NCBI GenBank assembly: GCA_028280105.1
Contig: JANQML010000020.1
Location: 1 to 64,000, forward strand
DNA length: 64,000 bases
From: Desulfobacula sp.
Lineage (GTDB): Bacteria; Desulfobacterota; Desulfobacteria; Desulfobacterales; Desulfobacteraceae
Direction of reading: 5' to 3'
In this document: one piece after another, positions 45,077-53,676 of the stretch
Position numbering within the stretch: position 1 is the first letter of the stretch
Layout of the letters: each line of letters starts with the position of its first letter
Notes under the pieces: model-generated
Databases searched by the model: none
Seen by the model: only the letters and a program-made list of their open reading frames with translations
What the model was told of the DNA's origin: nothing
Program-made: the position numbers and the translations under genes

Positions 45077-45797
45077 ACCACGGCCATATATTATCGATCA
45101 GCCGGACACCCCAGCCGGGTTTCTGTTTGTCTGCAAGCGCCCCTTTGCCATAGTATTCAATCCGGGAATCGGCTAAAAAAGTCGATTTGACCCGGTTGTC
45201 GGCAGAGATGTCCTGGGGCCTGATAATACCGGATACGGTGATATACTGGACCTCATTATTGACCTTCATGGCCCGGCGGCCGAACAGGCTTAATGTGCCG
45301 TTGGGAAGCACCTCCGTAATCCTTGCTGCAATGGATGCCGTAATATGACCGGATCGGTCACTCTCTGCCTCTCCTTCAAACTCGTTCGTAAAATCGGTTT
45401 CTATCAGCCTTGTATTGCCACGGCCGCCCAGGGTTGTGGCAACCCCGCCCAGATTAAACTGAGGCACCCCGATATCCATTGAGGTTTCCCGGGACGCCTC
45501 CGTGTTTACATCCATGCCTGAAGAGGTGTTTTCAATGATATCAACGATTACGGTATCCCCCACCCGGGTGGCTGTGGAATCTTCGAACATCGATCCGCCC
45601 TGGTTCACCCAAAGCGACCCTTCAGCCGCCCGTTGCGGGGTAAACTGAGGCTGCAGAACCGGTTCGGCCGAAAGGCCTTGGGGAATAACCGGTCCGGTCG
45701 CCGTTTCCGGGCGCCCTGCGGCACAGCCCGCAAACCCGAGGCAAAGCAATGCCATCCATAAAAGACCCGTTTTTACCCATGCCGGTGATATCTTCAT
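45075..45797 (-). CDS. flgH: flagellar L-ring lipoprotein FlgH
   Basis: A 240-residue lipoprotein. The N-terminal signal ends in a lipobox, LGFAGC, so Cys at about residue 25 is lipidated and anchors it in the outer membrane. FlgH motifs are GSLWVNQGGSMFEDSTATRV, GDTVIVDIIENTSS, GHITASIAARITEVLPNGTL and NNEVQYITVSGIIRPQDIS. It forms the L ring. It starts three bases after flgA and its stop codon opens the hairpin that precedes flgI. Confidence 0.92.
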   Translation of the reverse strand: MKISPAWVKTGLLWMALLCLGFAGCAAGRPETATGPVIPQGLSAEPVLQPQFTPQRAAEGSLWVNQGGSMFEDSTATRVGDTVIVDIIENTSSGMDVNTEASRETSMDIGVPQFNLGGVATTLGGRGNTRLIETDFTNEFEGEAESDRSGHITASIAARITEVLPNGTLSLFGRRAMKVNNEVQYITVSGIIRPQDISADNRVKSTFLADSRIEYYGKGALADKQKPGWGVRLIDNIWPW

Positions 45798-45799
45798 AC

Positions 45800-46813
45800 T
45801 TAATATATAACCTCCACCTTTGATTTGCCTTTTACAATTCCCCGGACCGCTTTTCCGGAGCCGATGTTTTCGACCCGTATCAGGGCATCCTGATGTCCGT
45901 TTTCCATACAGACACCGGATGTAACAATCCGGAGCGTCTCATTTTTTACAACCAGGCTAACCACATCCCCCTTTTTAACCAGATAGGGCGCCTTAAAAAA
46001 ATCATCGCGAACGGGCTCTCCCTTTTTTATGTTATTTTTCAGCTGTTTTCCTTCAATTACCCGAAAGTCCTTAATAAAGGTATGACCCAGGTCAAAAACA
46101 TTCATTTTTTCAAAATAAAAATCATCCCTGGATACGGCCTGTCCTTTTTTCAGGGGACGCCCGGCCAGAAGAACGGATTCATAAACAGCCACCTGCCCCT
46201 TAACACTCAGCCGGTCCGTTTTTACACGGTCAACCGTGAGGTCCAGAAAAAAGGAGAGGCGCCCTTTGCCGTCCACCATCTGCGGCTTGGTTATGTTAAA
46301 CCGGACCTCACCCCGGGGATAGAGCTCGAGCCCCCGGACGTCAAACCTGAGAATTTCGTAGGATCTATCCGGAAAACGGTTGGCCAGTTGCTGTTCGACA
46401 AAGTGCCGGACATCTCTTTCCGAGACAACCTGGCTCATCCGCTTTACATAGATCCGGTCCGGGGATGAAACGGCAACCCGGTCCGGTAAATACCGTTGGC
46501 TCCGGATGATGGAAACAATTTTTTTCTTATCAAAGACTTTGATTTCATCGGGTTTGGGTGATGACCCGATCTCCAGTTTTTCCAAAGATTCCGTTATTAA
46601 AGGATTGGCCCGGATATCTGATATCTGGCCAAGCATCACGGTATCGGAATTGATCCGGTTGTTTTCCTTGAGCACAATCGTCACAGACGGAGTCAAAACC
46701 GGGTTCTCCGATGCATCCATCCGGTCCGGATAAATAATGATCAGTAAGAATCCACTGAAACCCATCCAAAAAAGAGTCAGGAAAAAATTAATATGTCGTC
46801 CGAGTATTCCCAT
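45800..46813 (-). CDS. flgA: flagellar P-ring chaperone FlgA
   Basis: A 337-residue protein with an N-terminal membrane/signal segment (FFLTLFWMGFSGFLLIIIY). The C-terminal SAF-like domain has GRPLKKGQAVSRDDFYFEKMN and the pattern VIEGKQLKNNIKKGEPVRDDF, then VKKGDVVSLVVKNETLRI and RVENIGSGKAVRG, which are typical FlgA features. It is longer than enterobacterial FlgA (~219) because of a ~130-residue N-terminal region, as often seen outside that group. FlgA helps P-ring assembly in the periplasm. It lies between flgG and flgH. Confidence 0.88.
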   Translation of the reverse strand: MGILGRHINFFLTLFWMGFSGFLLIIIYPDRMDASENPVLTPSVTIVLKENNRINSDTVMLGQISDIRANPLITESLEKLEIGSSPKPDEIKVFDKKKIVSIIRSQRYLPDRVAVSSPDRIYVKRMSQVVSERDVRHFVEQQLANRFPDRSYEILRFDVRGLELYPRGEVRFNITKPQMVDGKGRLSFFLDLTVDRVKTDRLSVKGQVAVYESVLLAGRPLKKGQAVSRDDFYFEKMNVFDLGHTFIKDFRVIEGKQLKNNIKKGEPVRDDFFKAPYLVKKGDVVSLVVKNETLRIVTSGVCMENGHQDALIRVENIGSGKAVRGIVKGKSKVEVIY

Positions 46814-46816
46814 ATA

Positions 46817-47599
46817 TTATCGTTTTAATCCGGTTGCGGTGCTGAGCATGGAGTCGGCTGTCTGGATCGACTTGGAATTGGCTTCATAGGCCCGCTGACC
46901 CGATATCAGGCCAACCAGTTCCTCAACAACGGAGACATTGGACCCTTCAAGAAAATTATTCACCACTGTCCCGGCACCCTCCTCACCGGGGGTTCTTTCA
47001 ACCGGGTCTCCTGACCCTTCAGTGGGCCGGAACAGATTATTCCCCACGGCAAAGAGTCCTGCCGGATTGATAAAGGTGGAGACCAGTATATTTTCCGTTA
47101 AAAGAATATCTTCCTCAGCGCCAAAAGCTGTCAGGGTACCGTCGTCCTGAACCGTTACCGTAATCGTTTCCACGGGCAAAGCGATTTCAGGCTGCAGCCG
47201 GTCACCGCCCGGGGTGGTTAAAAATCCTTCACTGTCCAGGGTAAAATTGCCTGCCCGGGTGTAGAGGTCTTCATCGCCATGGGTCACCCTGAAAAAACCA
47301 TTTCCCTGGATGGCGATATCCAGCTGATTATCGGTCTGGATAAAATCACCCTGGGTAAATAATTTCTGGACACTGGTGGGCTTCACCCCGAAACCGATCT
47401 GGATGCCCGTCGGCACCTGACCGCCGCCGGGTGTGGTCTGCCCGGCCACCTGCATGGTCCGGTACATCAGATCTTCAAAATTAGCCCGGGACTTCTTAAA
47501 CCCGGTTGTACTTGAGTTGGCCAGGTTATTGGCCACCACATCGGTTTGAAGCTGCTGTGCATTCATCCCGGTCGCGGCTGACCACAGGGATCGTATCAT
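46817..47599 (-). CDS. flgG: flagellar distal rod protein FlgG
   Basis: A 260-residue rod protein with the FlgG start MIRSLWSAATGMNAQQLQT, NNLANSSTTGFKKSRANFED and the core FTQGDFIQTDNQLDIAIQG with NGFFRVTHGDEDLYTRAGNF. It ends with VEELVGLISGQRAYEANSKS and SMLSTATGLKR. It forms the distal rod through the rings. The length is normal, so only filament and junction proteins are enlarged in this cluster. It is followed three bases later by flgA. Confidence 0.94.
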   Translation of the reverse strand: MIRSLWSAATGMNAQQLQTDVVANNLANSSTTGFKKSRANFEDLMYRTMQVAGQTTPGGGQVPTGIQIGFGVKPTSVQKLFTQGDFIQTDNQLDIAIQGNGFFRVTHGDEDLYTRAGNFTLDSEGFLTTPGGDRLQPEIALPVETITVTVQDDGTLTAFGAEEDILLTENILVSTFINPAGLFAVGNNLFRPTEGSGDPVERTPGEEGAGTVVNNFLEGSNVSVVEELVGLISGQRAYEANSKSIQTADSMLSTATGLKR

Positions 47600-47617
47600 A
47601 TCATTTCTCCTGTAGAA

Positions 47618-48310
47618 TTAACGAAGTGTTCCGACATCATTGACAGCCTTACCGTCCACTTCATCAAATGTCATTATCATTTTGCTAAAGGTCTCGTACA
47701 TGCGTTGATAGTCAATCATCCGGACCATCTCCTCCACCACAACCACATTTGCCTTTTCAAGGGCCCGGTGCTGTACCGACACCTGGTCCGCAGGGATTTC
47801 CAGGGTGGTCTCCCCTTCAAAAAAGAGCAGGTTCTGTCCGTCTCGTTTCAACTGTCTCAGATCATCAAAGGTAACGATATCAAATATATCAACGACTTCG
47901 CCGGCAATGGAGATCTCCCCGGCGTGGTTCACGCCGATATCCTGTTCGCCATTCACTGCATCAATGGCAATGGCACCGCCCTGCCCTAAAACCGGATTGC
48001 CATTTTGATCCACCAAAATGCCGTTATTATCCAATGTGAAATTGCCGTTCCGGGTATACTTGATCCCTTCAGGGGTGTCGATTTTAAAAAACCCCTCCCC
48101 GGAAAGGGCCACGTCAAATGGGTTTCCCGTGGTGACAATGGCACCCTGGGTATACTCCTTATTCATCTGCGCCTTAAATTTATCATCAAAGCTGACGCGA
48201 TCTTTTTTAAACCCCGTGGTATCAGCATTGGCCAGGTTGTTGGAAACCGCCTCCAGTTTTCTTTCCTGACGCAAACCACCCTGTACGGGCCGGGTCAATT
48301 CAAGAATCAT
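47618..48310 (-). CDS. flgF: flagellar proximal rod protein FlgF
   Basis: A 230-residue rod protein. The start RPVQGGLRQERKLEAVSNNL and ANADTTGFKKDRVSFDD match FlgF rather than FlgG, and FKIDTPEGIKYTRNGNF is the shared middle motif. It ends EMVRMIDYQRMYETFSKM. The leader is about 80 bases from a sigma-54 promoter (48404-48419), with GGAG before the ATG. It opens the flgF-flgG-flgA-flgH-flgI-flgJ operon. Confidence 0.92.
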   Translation of the reverse strand: MILELTRPVQGGLRQERKLEAVSNNLANADTTGFKKDRVSFDDKFKAQMNKEYTQGAIVTTGNPFDVALSGEGFFKIDTPEGIKYTRNGNFTLDNNGILVDQNGNPVLGQGGAIAIDAVNGEQDIGVNHAGEISIAGEVVDIFDIVTFDDLRQLKRDGQNLLFFEGETTLEIPADQVSVQHRALEKANVVVVEEMVRMIDYQRMYETFSKMIMTFDEVDGKAVNDVGTLR

Positions 48311-48704
48311 ATGGTGATCTTCTCCTCAAAGGTGATTGCAGACTTTAACGTCAAAATATCTGTTACTGCGTGTGTTATATGAACCAGTTTGTAATAGGGA
48401 TATTGCAATATGAATGCCATCGTTATTTTGACGGAACCTGTGGGCCCGCCAAACCGGTTGAATTCCTGAAACAGCAGAAATATAAAGGATGAATAAGAAT
48501 GAAACCAACTGAATTAAAAGCTGTTTCATAGAAAAACGGGGGAAATGATCAACCGCCCATTCACGGTTGTGTATACCTAACCACCCTGCAGAGGCGCCAA
48601 AAAACCAACAGATGCCTTTATTTTTTTTGACGTAAAAGAGAATTTTTTGCCTACCGGTTTTTACCGGATTGGGGATCCTGCCCCGGCATTTGGGTTTATT
48701 GGCC
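48311..48704. other. 394-bp intergenic region with the flgF promoter
   Basis: No gene is supported here. It holds the sigma-54 promoter at 48404-48419 and, nearer the FlhB-like gene, inverted repeats (CCGGT/ACCGG near 48655 and GGCCTTAAGGCC near 48701) that may end transcription from the upstream flhA-to-flhX run. A short minus-strand frame across it has no family match. Confidence 0.6.
48404..48419 (-). promoter_or_regulatory. sigma-54-type promoter for flgF-flgJ
   Basis: The minus strand reads TGGCATTCATATTGCA. The TGGCA and TTGCA elements have the canonical spacing, with GG and GC ten bases apart. The start site would be near 48393, about 83 bases before flgF. Sigma-54 control of rod and ring genes is standard in bacteria with this type of hierarchy. 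Confidence 0.8.
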
Positions 48705-48974
48705 TTAAGGCCGTTTGGAATTGGCTGAATAAACAAATGCCAGAAGCTCGGCTACAGCCACGTAGATTTCAGAAGGAATCTCTTCATCAATCTCAAGAGA
48801 CGAAAGCACTTCGATTAAATCCGGATCATCCTTGATGGGAATATCGTGCGCTTTTGCCAGTTCAATAATCTTTTGCGCAATCTTGCCCTGCCCTTTTGCA
48901 ACCACTCTGGGGGCATCCTCTTTTTGCCGGTCATACCTGAGAGCAACAGCCTTTTTGGGATATTCTTTTGCCAT
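48705..48974 (-). CDS. standalone FlhB C-terminal-domain homologue (FlhX/YlqH type)
   Basis: An 89-residue protein equal to the cytoplasmic domain of FlhB: KKAVALRYDRQKEDAPRVVA, then KGQGKIAQKIIELAKAHDIP and a final helix EIYVAVAELLAFVY. FlhB proper has NPTH before this region, used for self-cleavage, whereas here the sequence is YPKKAVALRYD, so no cleavage site is present. Standalone copies are known in some flagellar clusters and can substitute for the FlhB C-terminal domain in export. It starts six bases after the FliK-like gene. The full-length flhB is not in the window. Confidence 0.85.
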   Translation of the reverse strand: MAKEYPKKAVALRYDRQKEDAPRVVAKGQGKIAQKIIELAKAHDIPIKDDPDLIEVLSSLEIDEEIPSEIYVAVAELLAFVYSANSKRP

Positions 48975-48980
48975 GCGCTT

Positions 48981-50042
48981 TTACACCACGATATTGAAAA
49001 CCGAAGCATCGCCGGTTTTTACAAGGGATTCGACAAGGCTCCCGGGTTGTGTTTCTTCAGGCCGGGCCAGGCAGCATTCTATCTTTCGGGCATGGTAGGC
49101 CTGATCCAGCAGTTTTGATTTCAATTCCGGAATCAAAGACTGAATATAATGCCGGGTTTCCTCATCAGCCAAAAGGAACCGGCCGGAAAGCTCCTGTTTA
49201 TAGATTGAAAAATCAGCTCTCAACGGACCCAGCCGGGTCATATCGAGTAAAAAAGAGATGTTGATCACTTTATCTGTTTCATTCCGGTCCGAGTCACCGG
49301 AAACGCCGGTATCAATCATCAACTGGCCGAAACGAAATCCGGGATCGCTGAAAACCGGGAACGGCAATAAATATCGTCCGGATTCGGAGCTGTGATGATT
49401 GAGCAGCTGAAAATTTTCCAAACTCTCAAAAAACGATGCTGCCATGTTCATTGCACCCGGCCTGCCCGGCCCTGCCTTTATGAGTTCCCCATGGATATGG
49501 GCCTTGAGGTCCTGTTGTGCCAGCCCGTCCATGACGGTCTTTAATGCCGTTGAACCGGTCCCTTCCGATATGATCCGGGCAATCTTATTCTCCAGGGTTA
49601 TGCCGCTTTTTTCGATCAGACGGGGTAAAAAATCGATATCTGCTTTGCCGGATTTAAGGGCCATCTCTTTTAAAAGCCCGTTTGCCAGAGGCAACCGTGC
49701 CCGGGTAATATCGGGAATAGAATCGGTTTGAGAAAAAAAACCAACCAGCGAAGAGATCTGTCGTGATGTCATTTCCCGGACCGGACCGATCAGTTTAAGA
49801 GTGATGCTCTCCTTTGCGCGAGTCACTTTGAGTTGAACCTCTTCTCCCGGGGTCAACAGCATGGCGGTTTTGGCCTCAATCAACCGGCCGTCGAACAAAA
49901 GCTGGGCCTTGCCTTGGGGAAGAGAGGCAACCACCTTGGCCGTGATAACCTGATTTTTAGTGAATGATGGAAACTGACTCTTTTTTCCGGTACCGGTCTT
50001 GAGGACTATCTCGGAAGATGAGATATGGACACCGGAGATCAT
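48981..50042 (-). CDS. FliK-like hook-length control protein
   Basis: A 353-residue protein. Residues about 245-330 resemble the FliK C-terminal (Flg_hook) domain: SFLLDMTRLGPLRADFSIY, LSGRFLLADEETRHYIQSL and IPELKSKLLDQAYHARKIEC. The N-terminal part (residues 25-75) has a beta-rich segment, ITAKVVASLPQGKAQLLFDG and LTPGEEVQLKVTRA. It is shorter than typical FliK and lacks a long Pro/Thr-rich linker, so it may not be the only hook-length ruler. It sits between a DUF6115-like gene and the FlhB-C homologue, a pairing seen in other flagellar clusters. FlhB-like and FliK-like proteins interact in export switching. Confidence 0.7.
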   Translation of the reverse strand: MISGVHISSSEIVLKTGTGKKSQFPSFTKNQVITAKVVASLPQGKAQLLFDGRLIEAKTAMLLTPGEEVQLKVTRAKESITLKLIGPVREMTSRQISSLVGFFSQTDSIPDITRARLPLANGLLKEMALKSGKADIDFLPRLIEKSGITLENKIARIISEGTGSTALKTVMDGLAQQDLKAHIHGELIKAGPGRPGAMNMAASFFESLENFQLLNHHSSESGRYLLPFPVFSDPGFRFGQLMIDTGVSGDSDRNETDKVINISFLLDMTRLGPLRADFSIYKQELSGRFLLADEETRHYIQSLIPELKSKLLDQAYHARKIECCLARPEETQPGSLVESLVKTGDASVFNIVV

Positions 50043-50626
50043 GAATGGCGCTGCTCCATTTCAAGAAACTTTTTTTTCAGATCAATCACCATGGTTACCT
50101 CCCCTTTGGGAACGGATAATTGCCGGGCAATATCATCCGGGGAAAATCGTTGTTCATACAATTCAATAATACGGTGCTGCTGGTCGAGAACGGCCGAAGA
50201 GGAAGCGTCCGGATTTAAGGCCGGGGCTGCCAAGGAGACGGGAGAGGGTTTGTTCAATTGCTCCAGAAGTTTGTTCTGCTGGGTTTCGGCCCGGGACAAG
50301 AGCAGGTTGATGTTGATGATCCGGTCGTCCAAGGCGTGATTGAGCGCCTTTAACAATCTTTTTTTTTCTTTGACCTGTTCATCAAATGCGATGGCGGTTT
50401 TTTTGGATTCCCGCATCAACGGTTCAAGCATTTTAATGATATCGGTTGCGGAGTTGGAGGCATGACGCCTTTCGGCATGGGCATCTTCTTCCTGCCGATT
50501 ATTCTCTTTGGCAACGAACTTTAACCGGTTTATTTTTTTTGCCTGAACAAATAAAATGACCACCAGCAGAAACTGAAATATGAAAAGGGTTGCGATCCAA
50601 AATTCATTTGAGAATAATATGATCAT
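50039..50626 (-). CDS. DUF2802/DUF6115-like membrane protein
   Basis: A 195-residue protein with one N-terminal transmembrane helix (FWIATLFIFQFLLVVILFV), a coiled-coil middle (residues 40-115) and a C-terminal helix-turn-helix-like segment (HRIIELYEQRFSPDDIARQL and VPKGEVTMVIDLKKKFLEM). This architecture is seen in flagellar clusters as DUF2802 or DUF6115. The function is not established. Its stop codon overlaps the next gene by four bases and its start overlaps the upstream gene by four bases. Confidence 0.6.
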   Translation of the reverse strand: MIILFSNEFWIATLFIFQFLLVVILFVQAKKINRLKFVAKENNRQEEDAHAERRHASNSATDIIKMLEPLMRESKKTAIAFDEQVKEKKRLLKALNHALDDRIININLLLSRAETQQNKLLEQLNKPSPVSLAAPALNPDASSSAVLDQQHRIIELYEQRFSPDDIARQLSVPKGEVTMVIDLKKKFLEMEQRHS

Positions 50627-50925
50627 GCTGTTGTGTCCAGCAACCTGCCCGTTGCATCCGGGTCCTGATCCAACTCTTCCTGCCGTCTCTTCCGTTTCTC
50701 TCTCTCCTGCTGCTCCCTTTTGGCTTGAGACTCTTTTTCTTTTTTCGCCCGAAGCCGCTCTCCCGCTTCAAACTCCTGAACCGTTGTATTCTTAATCCGA
50801 TCCCTGATTTCCTGTTGAGCAGCAGCCTGTTCCGGAGACGGTTTGGGTGAATGAGACTGCTGAGTCAGTTCCTGGGCAGCACCGGATTGCTGAATCACAA
50901 TATTATGTCCTGGTACTGTCGTCAT
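50623..50925 (-). CDS. small charged coiled-coil protein
   Basis: A 100-residue protein of low complexity with EQAAAQQEIRDRIKNTTVQE and a run of charged residues (AKKEKESQAKREQQEREKRK) predicted as coiled coil. No family signature is seen. It begins 14 bases after the large FliM-motif protein and overlaps the next gene by four bases, so it is translationally coupled. It may be a local adapter. I do not know its function. Confidence 0.5.
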   Translation of the reverse strand: MTTVPGHNIVIQQSGAAQELTQQSHSPKPSPEQAAAQQEIRDRIKNTTVQEFEAGERLRAKKEKESQAKREQQEREKRKRRQEELDQDPDATGRLLDTTA

Positions 50926-50939
50926 TTGAAACCTTAATT

Positions 50940-52895
50940 TTAGCTGGCCTTAAACATTTTAAAACTGACCCGTTCAATATAATGAACCGGTAATACCTTT
51001 TTCAAAGTCATTTCAACCACCTCCAGCATATCTGCTTCCGTTACCTCATGTCCCTCGTCAGCGGCCAGACTTTTTCTCAACGAGTCGTAAATCAGGTCAC
51101 GGTAAAAGGAGAGATTATCATTAATTTCATGATAAGCCCTTTGATCGGAATAATCAATAGAGATATCTGCTGTAATATAAGAGAGTTCTCTGGACTGGAG
51201 AGGTGCCAGAATAACGAAATCCTCCAGAACCAGATTACCGGGTTTCCGATCTATCCTCACCTCTTGAAGATCAATGGTCACCGTATCAACGACAATCTCT
51301 CTATGGGTTTGTGCCGGTATTCCGGCAACAGGAGACGCAGTGACCGCTTCGGATCCGGGATCAGATGAAAAAAAGAAAAAATAGGACACCGGCACCACAA
51401 TGCCCAGAACCAGTAGCCCGGAAGCGCAGGCAAGGACCAGCCTGGACTTTAAAAACCCTGTTTTGCTTTTCTTTTTTACCTTTTTCTTTTCTGATTCGGC
51501 AACCGGTTCGTCATCATCCCCTTCAAGGACCACCGGTTCTTCCCCTTCTTCATCACCGAAGTCCTCGTCAAACTCGTCACCCAGATCCCCGTCGTCTTCC
51601 ATATCCATCATATCACCCAGCAGATCTTCATCTTCCTGATCCGCCGCCATCAGAAGCGTGTCAATATCGTCCTGTGAAATGAGAATATCGTCATCGTCGT
51701 CATCATCCGTTTCCATCAGCAGGGCATCAATATCATCCTGGCTGACATCGTCATCTTCATCAAAATCCAGGCTGTCAAGATCATCGGTACTCGTCCGCAA
51801 CAGGTCATCCGTATCATCGAGGTTGACCACCTCGTCCCCTTTGGAGTCATCCTTTAAAATATCGTCCAGCGAGTCGTCCACAGGTTCGGGAACAATTGAC
51901 AGATCCTCTTCAGAGTCAAGATCCAGATCAGACAGGGGATCTCCGGCACCATCTGCCGGTTCTTCTGCAGGTGTATCATCAAAATTTTTAATCAAATCGT
52001 CCAGGGTCTCCTGGGTAATCAGACACCCTTCAACAGCAACGGCTTCAGTGTCGTCAATCACAACATCAGCGGGGTCTTCTTCTGTAGAATCAGCCGCCTT
52101 CACTTCCTCAGCGGCCGGTTCCGGACCGGCCGCATCCGTCTCATCCGGATCGGAATCTAAAACCGGCTCCGGCCCGGATTGATCATCAGGTTCATCACCG
52201 GATTCGCCAGACGCTTCAGGTTCGGTCTGTTCAGGTCCGGGCGGATTGTCTGCCTCCGAGCTGTTCATCAAATTGTTGATATCATCCTGAGAGATCATCT
52301 CAAACGCATCGTCTTCATCCGGCTCCGGCGATGAGCCGGTATTCATCATGGCATCGATATCATCCTGGGAAAGTTCACCGGTCTCTGCCTCAATCTCAGG
52401 CTCGGGTTCAGGTTCAGGTTCAGGGGCATCCGGCGTATTTGAATTCATCAGGCTGTCAATATCATCCTGGGAGAGTTCCCCCGGCTCTTCCGAAGCGTCC
52501 GGCTCATCCGGTTCAGATGAATTCATCAGGCTGTCGATATCATCCTGTGAAATCAGCTCCATCTCATCGTCGTCCAAACCGTCATCGGACGGTATATCAT
52601 CTTCGGCACCTGTCGAAGGGTTTGAATTCATCAGATTGTCGATATCGTCCTGGGACAATTCGCCCAAATCGTCGGTCTCCAGTTCGGTTTCAGCCGGGGC
52701 TGTTTCAGCCGGATCATCCAGAGCAGGCCCGTTCATCAGAGAATCAATATCGTCCTGTGAGAGCTCACCCAAGTCATCTGAATCTTCACTTGAAATCAAA
52801 TCCTCGGCCTCTTCTATGGATGATGAATCCAAAAGCTTGTCAATATCATCCTGGGAGATTAGACTTTCCTCTTCTTCTATGGTTGGATCCGACAT
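50940..52895 (-). CDS. acidic membrane protein with ~10 FliM-N-like SQDDID motifs and FliL-like C-terminus
   Basis: A 651-residue protein. Residues 1-485 are acidic, Pro/Asp/Glu-rich and contain nine clear copies of a motif like LSQDDIDSLMN at about residues 14, 46, 81, 116, 142, 176, 202, 385 and 407, plus a degenerate LITQETLDDLI at 292. FliM begins with a similar sequence (LSQNEIDALL type), where it binds phosphorylated CheY. Residues 486-509 form a transmembrane helix after basic KKKVKKKSKTG. Residues about 525-651 resemble FliL (DVTIDL-type strand, ITADISIDY, FYRDLIYDSLRKSL, YIERVSFKMF). The N-terminal array would be cytoplasmic and the FliL-like domain periplasmic. It follows fliA by about 15 bases. 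Confidence 0.75.
   Translation of the reverse strand: MSDPTIEEEESLISQDDIDKLLDSSSIEEAEDLISSEDSDDLGELSQDDIDSLMNGPALDDPAETAPAETELETDDLGELSQDDIDNLMNSNPSTGAEDDIPSDDGLDDDEMELISQDDIDSLMNSSEPDEPDASEEPGELSQDDIDSLMNSNTPDAPEPEPEPEPEIEAETGELSQDDIDAMMNTGSSPEPDEDDAFEMISQDDINNLMNSSEADNPPGPEQTEPEASGESGDEPDDQSGPEPVLDSDPDETDAAGPEPAAEEVKAADSTEEDPADVVIDDTEAVAVEGCLITQETLDDLIKNFDDTPAEEPADGAGDPLSDLDLDSEEDLSIVPEPVDDSLDDILKDDSKGDEVVNLDDTDDLLRTSTDDLDSLDFDEDDDVSQDDIDALLMETDDDDDDDILISQDDIDTLLMAADQEDEDLLGDMMDMEDDGDLGDEFDEDFGDEEGEEPVVLEGDDDEPVAESEKKKVKKKSKTGFLKSRLVLACASGLLVLGIVVPVSYFFFFSSDPGSEAVTASPVAGIPAQTHREIVVDTVTIDLQEVRIDRKPGNLVLEDFVILAPLQSRELSYITADISIDYSDQRAYHEINDNLSFYRDLIYDSLRKSLAADEGHEVTEADMLEVVEMTLKKVLPVHYIERVSFKMFKAS
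51651..52856 (-). repeat. array of SQDDID motifs
   Basis: Nine SQDDI[DN] cores separated by acidic linkers of 17-40 residues, with a gap of about 180 residues before the last two. The motif aligns with the FliM N-terminal helix. Codon use differs between copies, so it is a peptide-level repeat rather than a recent DNA duplication. Confidence 0.8.
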
Positions 52896-52910
52896 GATCG
52901 ACCTCTTTTC

Positions 52911-53657
52911 TTAAGTTACATAATCCTGAAGCCCGGCCTTTAATTTAACAAGAATCGCCGTATGGATCTGACAGATTCTTGATTCCGTCAGTGTAAGCAC
53001 TTCCCCGATCTCTTTTAGCGTCAACTCCTCATAATAATACAATGAGACAACCATCTGCTCTTTTTGGCTCAATTTTTTTATATTTTTTGCCAGAACATAT
53101 TTCAGTTCCTGTTTATCAAAACTGTCTGCCGGGTCATCCTCTCCTTTAACACCGGTTTGAAACCGAGTCTTTGAATAGGTATCGTTTTTTTTGGTTTTGA
53201 TAAATTCATCCAGGCTTAAAATGGAAGCACCGTGGATATGGGTCAGCATATCATAGTAAGCTTCCAGACTGACACCCAGCTCCTGGCTGATGTCGTCATC
53301 CGTAGCCGATGCGCCTTTTCGGTCTTCCACGCTTTTAACCGCTTTGGCAATATCCTGAATTTTCTTCCGCATGGACCGGGAATAGGTGTCCATACTCCGC
53401 AATTCATCCAGGATGGCTCCTTTTATCCGGTACTGGGCATAGGTTTTCAGACTGACATGTTTAGAAGGATCATACTTATCCACCGCATCAATCAACCCCA
53501 AAGACCCGGCAGATAACAGTTCGTCAAAAAAAACACTGGACGGCAGTCGCATGGCGAAACGGGAGGCAATATGCTTAACCAGGTAAGCGTATTCCACGAT
53601 TGTTTTTTCCCGCCACGTTTCATCTTCGATTTTATTTGCCGGGTACTGTTTTTTCAT
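52911..53657 (-). CDS. fliA: flagellar sigma factor FliA (sigma-28)
   Basis: A 248-residue sigma-70 family factor. Region 2 is seen as EYAYLVKHIASRFAMRLP and SAGSLGLIDAVDKYDPSKH with YAQYRIKGAILDELR, region 3 as ASATDDDISQELGVS, and region 4 as LKEIGEVLTLTESRICQIHT. The DELRSMDTYSRSMRKK segment is typical of FliA. It drives late genes such as the flagellin at 22307, which has a matching promoter. No anti-sigma flgM is visible in the window. It lies between flhG and the FliM-motif protein. Confidence 0.93.
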   Translation of the reverse strand: MKKQYPANKIEDETWREKTIVEYAYLVKHIASRFAMRLPSSVFFDELLSAGSLGLIDAVDKYDPSKHVSLKTYAQYRIKGAILDELRSMDTYSRSMRKKIQDIAKAVKSVEDRKGASATDDDISQELGVSLEAYYDMLTHIHGASILSLDEFIKTKKNDTYSKTRFQTGVKGEDDPADSFDKQELKYVLAKNIKKLSQKEQMVVSLYYYEELTLKEIGEVLTLTESRICQIHTAILVKLKAGLQDYVT

Positions 53658-53676
53658 ATGACACTATGCGTTTCCC

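Noticed and set aside
48326-48736. 136-codon minus-strand open frame
   Set aside because: It overlaps the sigma-54 promoter and the end of the FlhB-like gene, has no recognisable family and an odd basic, aromatic composition. Treated as intergenic.
51658-52914. serine-rich and proline/arginine-rich plus-strand frames opposite the SQDDID protein
   Set aside because: They arise from antisense reading of GAT, GAA and GAC repeats and show no family features.
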